Source: a virus. Taken from it: a DNA stretch of 22,490 bases. Shown piece after piece: positions 1-8,416 of this stretch (the stretch's first letter is position 1; each line of letters opens with the position of its first letter). A model generated the notes under the pieces. That model saw nothing but the letters and a program-made list of their open reading frames with translations, did no database searches and was not told where the DNA came from. Made by a program: the position numbers and the translations under genes. The stretch spans positions 1 through 22,490 of IMG/VR virus record IMGVR_UViG_3300030099_000153, one strand, 5' to 3'.

Positions 1-1603
1 TATTACCCTCATATAATTCTAAAGTAGGTTGTTGTTCTCCCATAATAAAATATTTATTAGCACCACCTACTGATTGTACAGAAACTGTATAGTTAATTGT
101 TGATGCTACATATGACATATTAAAGCCATAAACTTCAGGAGAAGATGCTTGACCTAAAATGAACGCATTTCCTGCTGGATTTACTTTTAATACTTTATCT
201 GCATTTCCTGATACAGATGATAAACCAGTACCACCTTTTGATATTGGAACTACTGGTAATCTAGCTGTAGATAATGTTCCTGATGAAATGTTTGCTGCAT
301 CAATTGCTGCAACATTAAATGTACCAAAACCTACAACATCAACAGTATCTGTTCCTGATGTACCAATTGCTGATGCAAAAACTATAGAGTTTCCTGATGA
401 AACAGTAACATCAGAACCATTAACCATTTTAACACCATTCAAATAAACATCTACAAATCCAGCATCATAAGCAAGTGTAGCACCATTATCATCATTACCT
501 GTTATTGTTGTAGTTGATGATGAAACTGTAAATGTAAATCTAGCAGAAGTACCATTAATTGTTGAACCTGCTGCACTCCATCCTGATGATTTATAAACTT
601 TTAATTCATTTTGTGTTGTGTCAAAATATAAATCTCCAACATCAAGTGATGTAGTAGGAGCAGATGATGCTATTCTATATACACTAGCAAAATTATTTAC
701 ATCACTAATATTTGCTGCAGCAATATTAATATTAGCAATATGTGGGCCAACAGCATTTACATTAGCAATTGATCCACCTACTAAATCTACATTAGTAATT
801 GCATTTGCTACTACTTCTATTTCAGATGTAGATTCATTTAAGTCATTAGCGGCAGTTACTACTTTTGATATATCTGCAGCGACTGTAGAAATATCAGAAC
901 TATTAAAACCAGCAAGAGTTGTAATATCAGATGATATAGCACCAAGACTTGTTATTTCTGAATTTAAACCAGCAAGTGTAGTTATATTACTAGAATTTCC
1001 AGCAACACTAGTAATATCACTAGCTATTCCACCAAGAGTTTGTATTTCAGTAGATAATCCTGATATAACAGCTAAACCTGAAGATGAAGTTGTAGTTTCT
1101 AAATTACCATTTGCATCAAAAGATAATATTTTATCTTGTCTAGTTGCTTTAGCTGGTAAAGTTACAGTTGCAGAAACAGTATCAGTATCTAATAATTTTA
1201 CTGATCTATCTGTTTGTCCTTTTAAATCTCCTACAATTGCAGTTAATTGATCAAGTTGTGTATTTATAGATTTAACATCTAAAGTTCCTGTACTAGAAAA
1301 ATCTGAAGTTCTAGTAATAGCAATATCTCTAATGATGACGATTATATCATTAGCACTTGCCCCACCACCACCTAGCTTTAATGTGCCTCCACCACCAAAT
1401 TCATAAGCGTCATCACTTGAAGATGCAGTTCCTATTAAATTGTACTGCGAATTTGTTGTTGGACTTGCATTGTAAGTAAGCAAAGTTCCATTTTTAAATG
1501 CTTTAACATCTGCTACTGCAAAAAATTCAAAACCAATAGTAAAATCAGTTTGACCTGCTGTAGCAGTATATGTATTTCTAGGTGTATTTAAACTAATTGT
1601 CAT
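1..1603 (-). CDS. Tail fibre protein, T7 gp17-like N-terminus (3' end outside window)
   Basis: The minus-strand frame is open from ATG 1603-1601 to the left window edge: 534 complete codons, no stop, so the C-terminal receptor-binding part is missing. Residues 1-100 begin MTISLNTPRNTYTATAGQTD and resemble the T7 gp17 N-terminal tail-attachment domain. Residues about 187-306 are decapeptide repeats. Residues 321-342 carry a GDLYFDTTQNELKVY motif, residues 380-430 a YDAGFVDVYLNGVKM segment, and residues 440-460 a SGTLSTARLP...GGTG motif, all recurrent in phage tail fibre shafts. The start overlaps the stop of the gp16-like gene (ATGA), so translation is probably coupled. The protein would form the host-recognition fibre at the tail base. 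The class is confident; the receptor cannot be inferred from what is visible. Confidence 0.88.
   Translation of the reverse strand, partial: MTISLNTPRNTYTATAGQTDFTIGFEFFAVADVKAFKNGTLLTYNASPTTNSQYNLIGTASSSDDAYEFGGGGTLKLGGGGASANDIIVIIRDIAITRTSDFSSTGTLDVKSINTQLDQLTAIVGDLKGQTDRSVKLLDTDTVSATVTLPAKATRQDKILSFDANGNLETTTSSSGLAVISGLSTEIQTLGGIASDITSVAGNSSNITTLAGLNSEITSLGAISSDITTLAGFNSSDISTVAADISKVVTAANDLNESTSEIEVVANAITNVDLVGGSIANVNAVGPHIANINIAAANISDVNNFASVYRIASSAPTTSLDVGDLYFDTTQNELKVYKSSGWSAAGSTINGTSARFTFTVSSSTTTITGNDDNGATLAYDAGFVDVYLNGVKMVNGSDVTVSSGNSIVFASAIGTSGTDTVDVVGFGTFNVAAIDAANISSGTLSTARLPVVPISKGGTGLSSVSGNADKVLKVNPAGNAFILGQASSPEVYGFNMSYVASTINYTVSVQSVGGANKYFIMGEQQPTLELYEGN
686..1045 (-). repeat. 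Decapeptide repeats in tail fibre shaft
   Basis: Residues about 187-306 of the tail fibre form roughly twelve degenerate ten-residue units. Clear examples are ITSVAGNSSN, ITTLAGLNSE, ITSLGAISSD and, later, VDLVGGSIAN, VNAVGPHIAN. Each has a hydrophobic residue at unit position 1 and an L/V-A/G pair at positions 4-5. One unit (227-237) has an extra residue. Such a short period fits a trimeric beta-structured or coiled shaft whose length can change by recombination between units. Confidence 0.7.
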
Positions 1604-4600
1604 TTAAGTAATTCATCCACTCCAAAATTATATAAGTCTTTAAACTTTCTATCCCAAATCCATAAAGTATTCAATGGAATTATTCTTCTTATGGTTGCAG
1701 CTTTTTCATCAAAGTCTGCATCTGTTCCAAAAGCATATGCTAAATCAGCTATAATACTTGGCCCAGCACCAGTAAATTCTCCTATAGCATCTGCCATATC
1801 AGGATTACCAAATCTTAAATCTAATCCTAATGTTGGTCTTAATCCTACTGCATTATCAAACAAACCACCTGAAATAGTTTCTAATATAAAATTAGCATCT
1901 GTAAATAATCCACCAACACCTGATAATTCTACACCTCTTATAATTTTTTCTTCTAAAGGTTTTTGTTCCCAGTATCTAGGATTCTTTAGATAATCTCCTA
2001 ACATACCAAATGTTACCATAGCTAATACACCACCCATAGCATTTTGATCTCTACCTGATAAACCTGATATAACTAATTTTCTATTAGCAGCTACTGCCCA
2101 TGAAAAAAATTGGAAAGGTAATCCCATGTATGAATTACTAAACTTTCCTCCTCTTGCTGTCTTTTGATATCCTAAAAATTTAAAAAAAGGATTATCTAAA
2201 AACTTTGCAGTATTTTCATTATTAATTCTTAATACACCATGCATCATATTAAACTGGTCAGTTACTTGTGGTGTAATAATAGTTCTATTTACATCTGCAT
2301 ATAATGCTTGTCTAAATTTTCTTGCTGCTTGTTGTCCACCTGTAATAGTTCCCCACTTTCTAACATTAGCTGTAAATAAACCATCCATATTTTCATATGG
2401 CATTTTTGCCATTAAGTTAGCTGTTTTTTCATCAATACCATAACTAATTAATCTTTGTTTTCCAAAATCATCTAGTGAACCTTTAGACCATTTAATTGAA
2501 TCTTCTATGAATCTATGAGCAGATACTACACCTTGAAACTCTTTCATCATTTGAGTCCAAGGAGTAAGACCATTTATAAAATAAAAAGGTGCTTGTGCAT
2601 TATTTGCAACATCTGCAATTTTATCAAATCCTCTACCAATAAATGATTTACCTCTACCTACTAATCCTACATCTTCTATAATTCTTTTTCTTGCTGATCC
2701 TAATGTAACTTCTGCTGCAACACCCATGTATTTTACATTCTCTGCAGCTTTACCAAATGCTGCCATGTTACCTGCCCATTGTCCTAAACCATCTTTAAAA
2801 GTTCTATGAATACCATTAACCATTATTGGTCTTGCTGCATCTACTACTGCAGAAAAAACAACTTTACCCATAAATGCTAAACTTGCCCAATCTCTTAAAA
2901 ATGCTGCACTTCTTTTGCTAATAGAAGATGGATCTTCTAAATTAACAGAACCTAACATTTTATCTTTCTCATCTTCAAATGCATTTAATATTGCATTAAT
3001 TTTAGTTTTATCTTTAGAAGTTTTCATTTCTTCTTTGATAAGTTTAAAATGCATTTCTTTTAATTCAGCAGACATATGATGATCGCCAAACTTTTTAGAT
3101 ATTTCTATAGCATTAGCTGTTTTGATTTGATATTGACGCATAATAAATTCAATATCATTTTCTACAAAATCTTTTATTTTCCATGTAGGTATATTTAATG
3201 TTCTTGATATAAGTGGTCTTACTCCTGCCTTTATTGTGCCATCTTTTTGTCTGCCAAATCCAAAGATACCCTCTGGATCAACTGAATCTTGATCTATAAT
3301 CTTGTTATAAACTTCTTCTGCTCTTTTCATTCTAGCTTCTTTAGACATATCAGTCATAAATTCTTTACCTCTTTTTACGACTATAGGATTTTCTAAAAAA
3401 TGATCTGCTACTATTTTAATAAATGCATCTTTATTTTCTAACAACTTATCTTGTCTATACATTCTCATTACATAATTTCTACCCATTTCAAATGGAGGAG
3501 ATATTGGTTGTTCTAAATTTAATTCAGGTATTAATTCATCTTTGATATATCTAAACTCTGCTTCTGAATATTTTATTAACTCATCTAATTCATCTCTTTG
3601 TGCTTTATTTAATTTTGCTGTTGCTTTTGCTTCTTTAAACTTTGCTATTTGCCCCTCTAATATTTTCATTTTTCTTTGATATGATCCTTGTGATGCAAAC
3701 ATTCCTTGTTTTCTTAACTCTACTTCATACTCTGCAAAAAACTTTCTAACTTTATCTACTGATTTTTTCATAGTAGGATGTAATGAATCATAAACTCTAT
3801 CATCTACTACTCCCTCAAAAACTTTTACTTTATACTCATCAAATGTAAAATCTTCAGGTTGTCTAGTATTTCTACCAGTTACTTTTGCTTTCATATCTCT
3901 AACTGCATCTCCAAATCTTAATCCACCTTTTTGTAAATTCATATCTAATAATTTTTTAGAATTGGCTGTACCTGTTCTAAATTCTACAAAGTCTGCATTA
4001 ACACCTTGTAAAGTTTCACGAAGTTTTGGTGTCCAATATGTTTGTGATTCTAATAATGCTGATGAAACAGCTCCATATCCCTCTGCTGCTGCTCTTGATT
4101 TTGTACCATGATCTCCTGATAATCTCATCATATTTTCTGCATAGTAAGAACTTTTTAATAATTTTTTATTAATAACTGATCCATAGTTTGTCCATCCCTC
4201 TACCCATCTAAAAAAACCATTAGCTTGTGTTTTTAAATCTGCTGTTCCTTGTTGTCTTAATTCTGATAATGCTGCATTGTTTAATCTATTTTCATATGTT
4301 GCTAGTGGTTCATCTTTTCCTCTTGCATATAAACCTTTCTTACCTCCATATACTTTTTTTAATATTTCTTTCTTCATAAGAAATTGCATATAGTCATCTG
4401 CATTTTTAAAAAACTTTTTAGGTAATGGTGCAACACCTTTTAATTTAGGAAATAAGTGTTTATTATTTTGAAATATATTTCTTATTTTAATATAATCTAC
4501 AATTAACTTATTAGTTTTTGTTCCTGTGTATGAAACTAATTCTCCATTTTTATTTTTATTATATGCTACACTTACATTAGCAACATCATCTTCTACTTTG

Positions 4601-5376
4601 TAATTAAATCCTGTGCTTTCAAAATCTTTTCTACCATCTGTAGATGCATGTGCTTTCATATATTTTTCGCCAATACCTTTTACTCCTCCTTTTTTAGCTA
4701 CAGTTTCTGATGCTATCTTTGCTCCTGATCTTCCAAGAAAACCAGTAAGTAATCCACCAAGTAAAAATGATCCACCAAGATACATCATAGTTTCTTGATT
4801 AGTAGAAGTAGGATCAAGATTTCTTCTTATTGGTTCTGTAACTCCAACTAATCCTGTAGCAACTGCACCACCTTTAACTGCTCTTTGTGCAAAACCAATT
4901 CCTTTTACAAAAGGTATAGGTACATAATTTATAGGATCGCCAAGACCTGCAACTAAAGCTGGTAAAATACCTCTTTCACTACTATCTAATCTTGTTCTTC
5001 TATCTAAATTATTTTGTATTTTTAATTTTAAAAAATCATGATGTTCTTTGTTTCTTACTTCTGTGAACATACCTGCAAAGTTTTCATATCCTGCTATATT
5101 ATCAGGAGCATATGGATCATAACTTCTATCTACAGGTTTGTTCATAAAACTCATATCATAAGTACCCTGTTCTAATGCTTGACCAATCCAAGATAAATTA
5201 AATTCATCTACAACATCAGATACAAAACCTGAATCATAATTAAATGATCTTTGTAAGTTTGATGGTAATACTTGATGCTCTTGATCTATAGTATTTATTA
5301 CTGCTAGATTTTTTTCTTTTTCATCTGATTGTGGAACAATAATTGGTGGTTGTTCTTTTTTAACTATTTCTGCCAT
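1600..5376 (-). CDS. Internal virion protein, T7 gp16-like (1258 aa)
   Basis: This is the largest gene here, third in the run gp14-, gp15-, gp16-like, just before the tail fibre. T7 gp16 is 1318 aa, forms the inner core and is ejected into the cell envelope to help make the DNA conduit. Size and position match. The N-terminus is acidic and polar. Residues about 135-215 contain glycine-rich hydrophobic stretches (ILPALVAGLGDPINYVPIPF and YLGGSFLLGGLLTGFLG) that could insert in membrane. The middle (about 550-830) is highly charged and helical. Other hydrophobic segments follow near 850-900 and 1090-1130. I see no lytic transglycosylase catalytic motif at the N-terminus, where T7 gp16 has one. 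Its start meets the stop of the gp15-like gene by one base. The call rests mainly on synteny and size. Confidence 0.72.
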   Translation of the reverse strand: MAEIVKKEQPPIIVPQSDEKEKNLAVINTIDQEHQVLPSNLQRSFNYDSGFVSDVVDEFNLSWIGQALEQGTYDMSFMNKPVDRSYDPYAPDNIAGYENFAGMFTEVRNKEHHDFLKLKIQNNLDRRTRLDSSERGILPALVAGLGDPINYVPIPFVKGIGFAQRAVKGGAVATGLVGVTEPIRRNLDPTSTNQETMMYLGGSFLLGGLLTGFLGRSGAKIASETVAKKGGVKGIGEKYMKAHASTDGRKDFESTGFNYKVEDDVANVSVAYNKNKNGELVSYTGTKTNKLIVDYIKIRNIFQNNKHLFPKLKGVAPLPKKFFKNADDYMQFLMKKEILKKVYGGKKGLYARGKDEPLATYENRLNNAALSELRQQGTADLKTQANGFFRWVEGWTNYGSVINKKLLKSSYYAENMMRLSGDHGTKSRAAAEGYGAVSSALLESQTYWTPKLRETLQGVNADFVEFRTGTANSKKLLDMNLQKGGLRFGDAVRDMKAKVTGRNTRQPEDFTFDEYKVKVFEGVVDDRVYDSLHPTMKKSVDKVRKFFAEYEVELRKQGMFASQGSYQRKMKILEGQIAKFKEAKATAKLNKAQRDELDELIKYSEAEFRYIKDELIPELNLEQPISPPFEMGRNYVMRMYRQDKLLENKDAFIKIVADHFLENPIVVKRGKEFMTDMSKEARMKRAEEVYNKIIDQDSVDPEGIFGFGRQKDGTIKAGVRPLISRTLNIPTWKIKDFVENDIEFIMRQYQIKTANAIEISKKFGDHHMSAELKEMHFKLIKEEMKTSKDKTKINAILNAFEDEKDKMLGSVNLEDPSSISKRSAAFLRDWASLAFMGKVVFSAVVDAARPIMVNGIHRTFKDGLGQWAGNMAAFGKAAENVKYMGVAAEVTLGSARKRIIEDVGLVGRGKSFIGRGFDKIADVANNAQAPFYFINGLTPWTQMMKEFQGVVSAHRFIEDSIKWSKGSLDDFGKQRLISYGIDEKTANLMAKMPYENMDGLFTANVRKWGTITGGQQAARKFRQALYADVNRTIITPQVTDQFNMMHGVLRINNENTAKFLDNPFFKFLGYQKTARGGKFSNSYMGLPFQFFSWAVAANRKLVISGLSGRDQNAMGGVLAMVTFGMLGDYLKNPRYWEQKPLEEKIIRGVELSGVGGLFTDANFILETISGGLFDNAVGLRPTLGLDLRFGNPDMADAIGEFTGAGPSIIADLAYAFGTDADFDEKAATIRRIIPLNTLWIWDRKFKDLYNFGVDELLK

Positions 5377-7889
5377 TATTTTTTCTTGTTAGCTGCTTTT
5401 AATTCTGCAGAGTTTTTATATAATTTACCTTTGTATAATATGCTGCCATCTTCAAAGAAATGTGTTGATTTAGGATTTAATCCTTTAGGTATAGCAACAG
5501 CTCCCTCTAATTCTAAAACTCTCATCTTTTTAAATTCTTCAAAGTTATTTACATTTTGTAACTCTAAAGGAAGTTGTGCTTTTGCTGCTTCATAATCTTC
5601 TTTTGGATTATAAATAATATTTAAACCTAAATCATTTTGTAGTCTTTCAGCTTGACCATCTTGATTTACAAAAACTACATAATAAGTAGGGAATTGACTA
5701 CCCTCTGTTTGTACACTTTCTAAACGAATATTTTTTCCAAGTTCAGGTTTAAATGCTTTTATATTTGGATAGTCTGCAGATTTTTTTACAATATCCATAA
5801 TAGGTTTATTTAGATATTCAACACTTGCTTCATATGTATTATCTTTATTTAATTTAGGTAATGTATATCTTTTATCTACTGGATTTAAAACATAAGCATC
5901 ATATTTTTCAAATTCTCCCTCATCTAATCCAACACCTGTAAATTTACTATATCCTATTTTAGAAAAACCAAATGCACTACTATCAGATAAACTATAAGCT
6001 AATGCAGATTTTACATATCTATCTATGTCTGATAAATTATTAAATATTATTCCTCCCTCTAATAAACCTGCATATATTTCTTTTTTTACTTCACTAAATA
6101 AAATAGTTGGAAAAGAAACATCTCCTATACCTAAAAAGTTTTGTTCAATTGTACTATTAATAGATTTCATTATTTGTTTATCTATATCTCCTATATTACT
6201 ATATTTATTATTTGAGGCATTTTGTAATGCTTCTATCAATGTCATGCCTCCCTCTTTATTAAATTTATCAAATCTTTCTTTTACATTATCAACTACTTCT
6301 TGAAGATTAGGATTGATTAATAAACCTCTTTCTATTGCAATCATTTTGTTTTCAGTCATTCTTGAAAAACCAAAATTTTGCATACTTGATACTGGTACTT
6401 CTTTCATAGTTCCTGTACCATCATCTATGTATAATGATTTATTATATAAAAAACTAATAAGACTAGAGTTTCTAAAACTTTCTATTTCTGAAACTGCATT
6501 ACCCTCATAAGCTGATTCAATAGATTCAAATACTTTTGGAGGTAATTTATTATCTACTGCTGCAACATATTTTACAAATCTAAAATAATTTTCTCCAGTT
6601 CCTGAATTAACTTCTTCTTCTGTAATAGGTTGATTAGGACTATCTTTATTATAATCTGCCATCCAAACTCTTACTAATTCAGGATTATTCCATTCTTCAT
6701 TTCTTTCTTTAGATGTTCTTTCTCCATCTATTGAAGTCATACCTTTACTATTTCTATTATAATTTACTTTCCATGAGTTCATGCCAGTTAAACTTTTTGT
6801 TTTACCAGTAAGTCTTGATTCTAATCTAGCTGCTATTTTATCGTATTGTTGTTGTATTTCTGATTTTAATTTACCTTTACCACCTATTAAATTACCTATA
6901 GTAGTAGAATCAAATGTTTCAGTAACTTTAACTTCTTTTCCATTACTATCAATTCTTGTAGATGTAAGTTCAACACTATCAACAATACCTGAAACAACTA
7001 ATGCTATATCTCTATAGTTTTGTGCTGCCTCTGTTAGTTCTATAGTAGTAGCATCATCAACATTATCTAAATTAAATTTTTCAAATAAACCATAAACTTT
7101 AGATGCTGCTTTCATGTCTGCTATATATTCTTTACCATTTGCTATAGCAGCTACTACTTTTTTGCCTTGATATTTATTTATCATAGTTTCATATTCTTTC
7201 ATTTGTAATTTAACTGATGGATCATTTGGCCCAAGTAACTGCATATCAGTCATTAAACTATCTCTCATATTAACATTATCTGAAGTAAAGCTGCTATTAT
7301 TAACTCTTTCATCAAATTGAAATTTATTTTTACCAACCATAAACCCATGTTGATTTATAAGTTTAGTTCCATATCTTTCTGCAAGTTCTTTAAATTTAGG
7401 AGATACATTTTCAAATACAGCAGCAAATTTTGCATCTACTACTTTTTCATAATCTCCTGCTGTAGAATAATTTTGTTCAGCAATAGTTCTTTCATCTATT
7501 GCTATTGTTTCCATTGATCTAAAAATTTCATCTTTGTATTTATCATAAATATCTTTTTCAAAAGATTCTATTGCAGTTTTAGTAGTTGGAAGTGTATCAG
7601 GTAATTTTATTTTTGTAGGTACTGATACTACTTCATTTTGATTTGTAACAGGATTAAATATTGTTTGTTGAGATGATCCAAACTCATAATTATCTACAGC
7701 TTTCTTTGCTTCTGCTTCTCCAAATTGTTGTAAGTCTTTTAAACCTGCATCTGCAAATCTAGTTACAAGATTGTCAATATCATTAGCTTGTGATTGTGCT
7801 ACTTGTGATGCAAATTGAAAACCACCACCACGATTGACTCCAATCTTTTCACTATAACCAAATAATCTATCTTCTTTTTTTAATGCCAT
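5376..7889 (-). CDS. Internal virion protein, T7 gp15-like (837 aa)
   Basis: It lies between the gp14-like and gp16-like genes, in the slot of T7 gp15 (747 aa), an internal core and ejection protein that builds the periplasmic tunnel. The sequence is polar and predicted largely helical. It has no signal peptide or clear membrane segment. The N-terminus contains FQFASQVAQSQANDIDNLVT, similar in character to other podophage gp15-type proteins. The C-terminus is basic (KAANKKK). Both ends join neighbours by one-base TAATG overlaps (7889 and 5376), which suggests coupled, stoichiometric synthesis with the other core proteins. No enzymatic motif was recognised. Synteny carries most of the assignment. 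Confidence 0.7.
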   Translation of the reverse strand: MALKKEDRLFGYSEKIGVNRGGGFQFASQVAQSQANDIDNLVTRFADAGLKDLQQFGEAEAKKAVDNYEFGSSQQTIFNPVTNQNEVVSVPTKIKLPDTLPTTKTAIESFEKDIYDKYKDEIFRSMETIAIDERTIAEQNYSTAGDYEKVVDAKFAAVFENVSPKFKELAERYGTKLINQHGFMVGKNKFQFDERVNNSSFTSDNVNMRDSLMTDMQLLGPNDPSVKLQMKEYETMINKYQGKKVVAAIANGKEYIADMKAASKVYGLFEKFNLDNVDDATTIELTEAAQNYRDIALVVSGIVDSVELTSTRIDSNGKEVKVTETFDSTTIGNLIGGKGKLKSEIQQQYDKIAARLESRLTGKTKSLTGMNSWKVNYNRNSKGMTSIDGERTSKERNEEWNNPELVRVWMADYNKDSPNQPITEEEVNSGTGENYFRFVKYVAAVDNKLPPKVFESIESAYEGNAVSEIESFRNSSLISFLYNKSLYIDDGTGTMKEVPVSSMQNFGFSRMTENKMIAIERGLLINPNLQEVVDNVKERFDKFNKEGGMTLIEALQNASNNKYSNIGDIDKQIMKSINSTIEQNFLGIGDVSFPTILFSEVKKEIYAGLLEGGIIFNNLSDIDRYVKSALAYSLSDSSAFGFSKIGYSKFTGVGLDEGEFEKYDAYVLNPVDKRYTLPKLNKDNTYEASVEYLNKPIMDIVKKSADYPNIKAFKPELGKNIRLESVQTEGSQFPTYYVVFVNQDGQAERLQNDLGLNIIYNPKEDYEAAKAQLPLELQNVNNFEEFKKMRVLELEGAVAIPKGLNPKSTHFFEDGSILYKGKLYKNSAELKAANKKK

Positions 7890-8416
7890 TAGTAAAAGCC
7901 ACCCTCTTGTGCAATAGGTTTAGCTGCAAGTAATGATCTACCTACTGTAGAAACAACACCCATTTTATATTTAGATTTAGCAGCACTACTCATAACATCA
8001 GCTTGTTGTACTCCATACATAGCTGCTAATCTTTTCTCTACTCCTGCCATTTTAATTCTTTCTACATCTCGTTTCATAGTTTCTTTGTTTGCTTTAAAGA
8101 ATGCTCTACTAGATGCAGAGTCAGGAGTAATATTCATTTGAGCAAGTAATGCTCTATTAGTAGATAATTGTGAATTGTATTTTCTTTTTCTTTCTAATTC
8201 TTTTTCAGTAGCTTCTAAAGTAGCTGCATCTGCCTGCATTTTAAATTGTCGTCTTTGTAATGCTGCTTGTTGTTGTTGAAAAGCCATAGCTTGTTTTTGA
8301 GCATTTATACTCATCATAGTACCACCAGCTATTAAACCTATCTGTGATACTGCTGCTAAAGTTGCTGCTGTTGAAGCACTTGCTCCCATAGCTGTAAATA
8401 CGACTGGAGCGCACAT
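7889..8416 (-). CDS. Internal virion protein, T7 gp14-like (175 aa)
   Basis: The protein is 175 aa (T7 gp14 is 196 aa) and follows tail tubular protein B. Residues about 8-35 form an Ala/Gly-rich hydrophobic segment (SASTAATLAAVSQIGLIAGG). Residues 40-85 are a Gln/Ala/Arg/Lys-rich helix likely to be coiled coil, followed by a second basic helix. T7 gp14 is ejected first and forms a pore in the outer membrane, and the hydrophobic N-terminus plus amphipathic helices fit that role. The gene shares one base with the stop of the tail tubular B gene and one base with the gp15-like start. Function is inferred from architecture and position, both of which agree well. Confidence 0.8.
   Translation of the reverse strand: MCAPVVFTAMGASASTAATLAAVSQIGLIAGGTMMSINAQKQAMAFQQQQAALQRRQFKMQADAATLEATEKELERKRKYNSQLSTNRALLAQMNITPDSASSRAFFKANKETMKRDVERIKMAGVEKRLAAMYGVQQADVMSSAAKSKYKMGVVSTVGRSLLAAKPIAQEGGFY

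Noticed and set aside
686-1045. A CRISPR-like repeat array
   Set aside because: The periodicity is 30 bases in a coding frame with degenerate units and no spacers, so it is a protein repeat.
159-1250. Plus-strand frames at 159-446 and 618-1250
   Set aside because: They are antisense to the tail fibre, which is open over its full length with recognisable fibre motifs; their Pro/Ser/Ala-rich content is a complement artefact.
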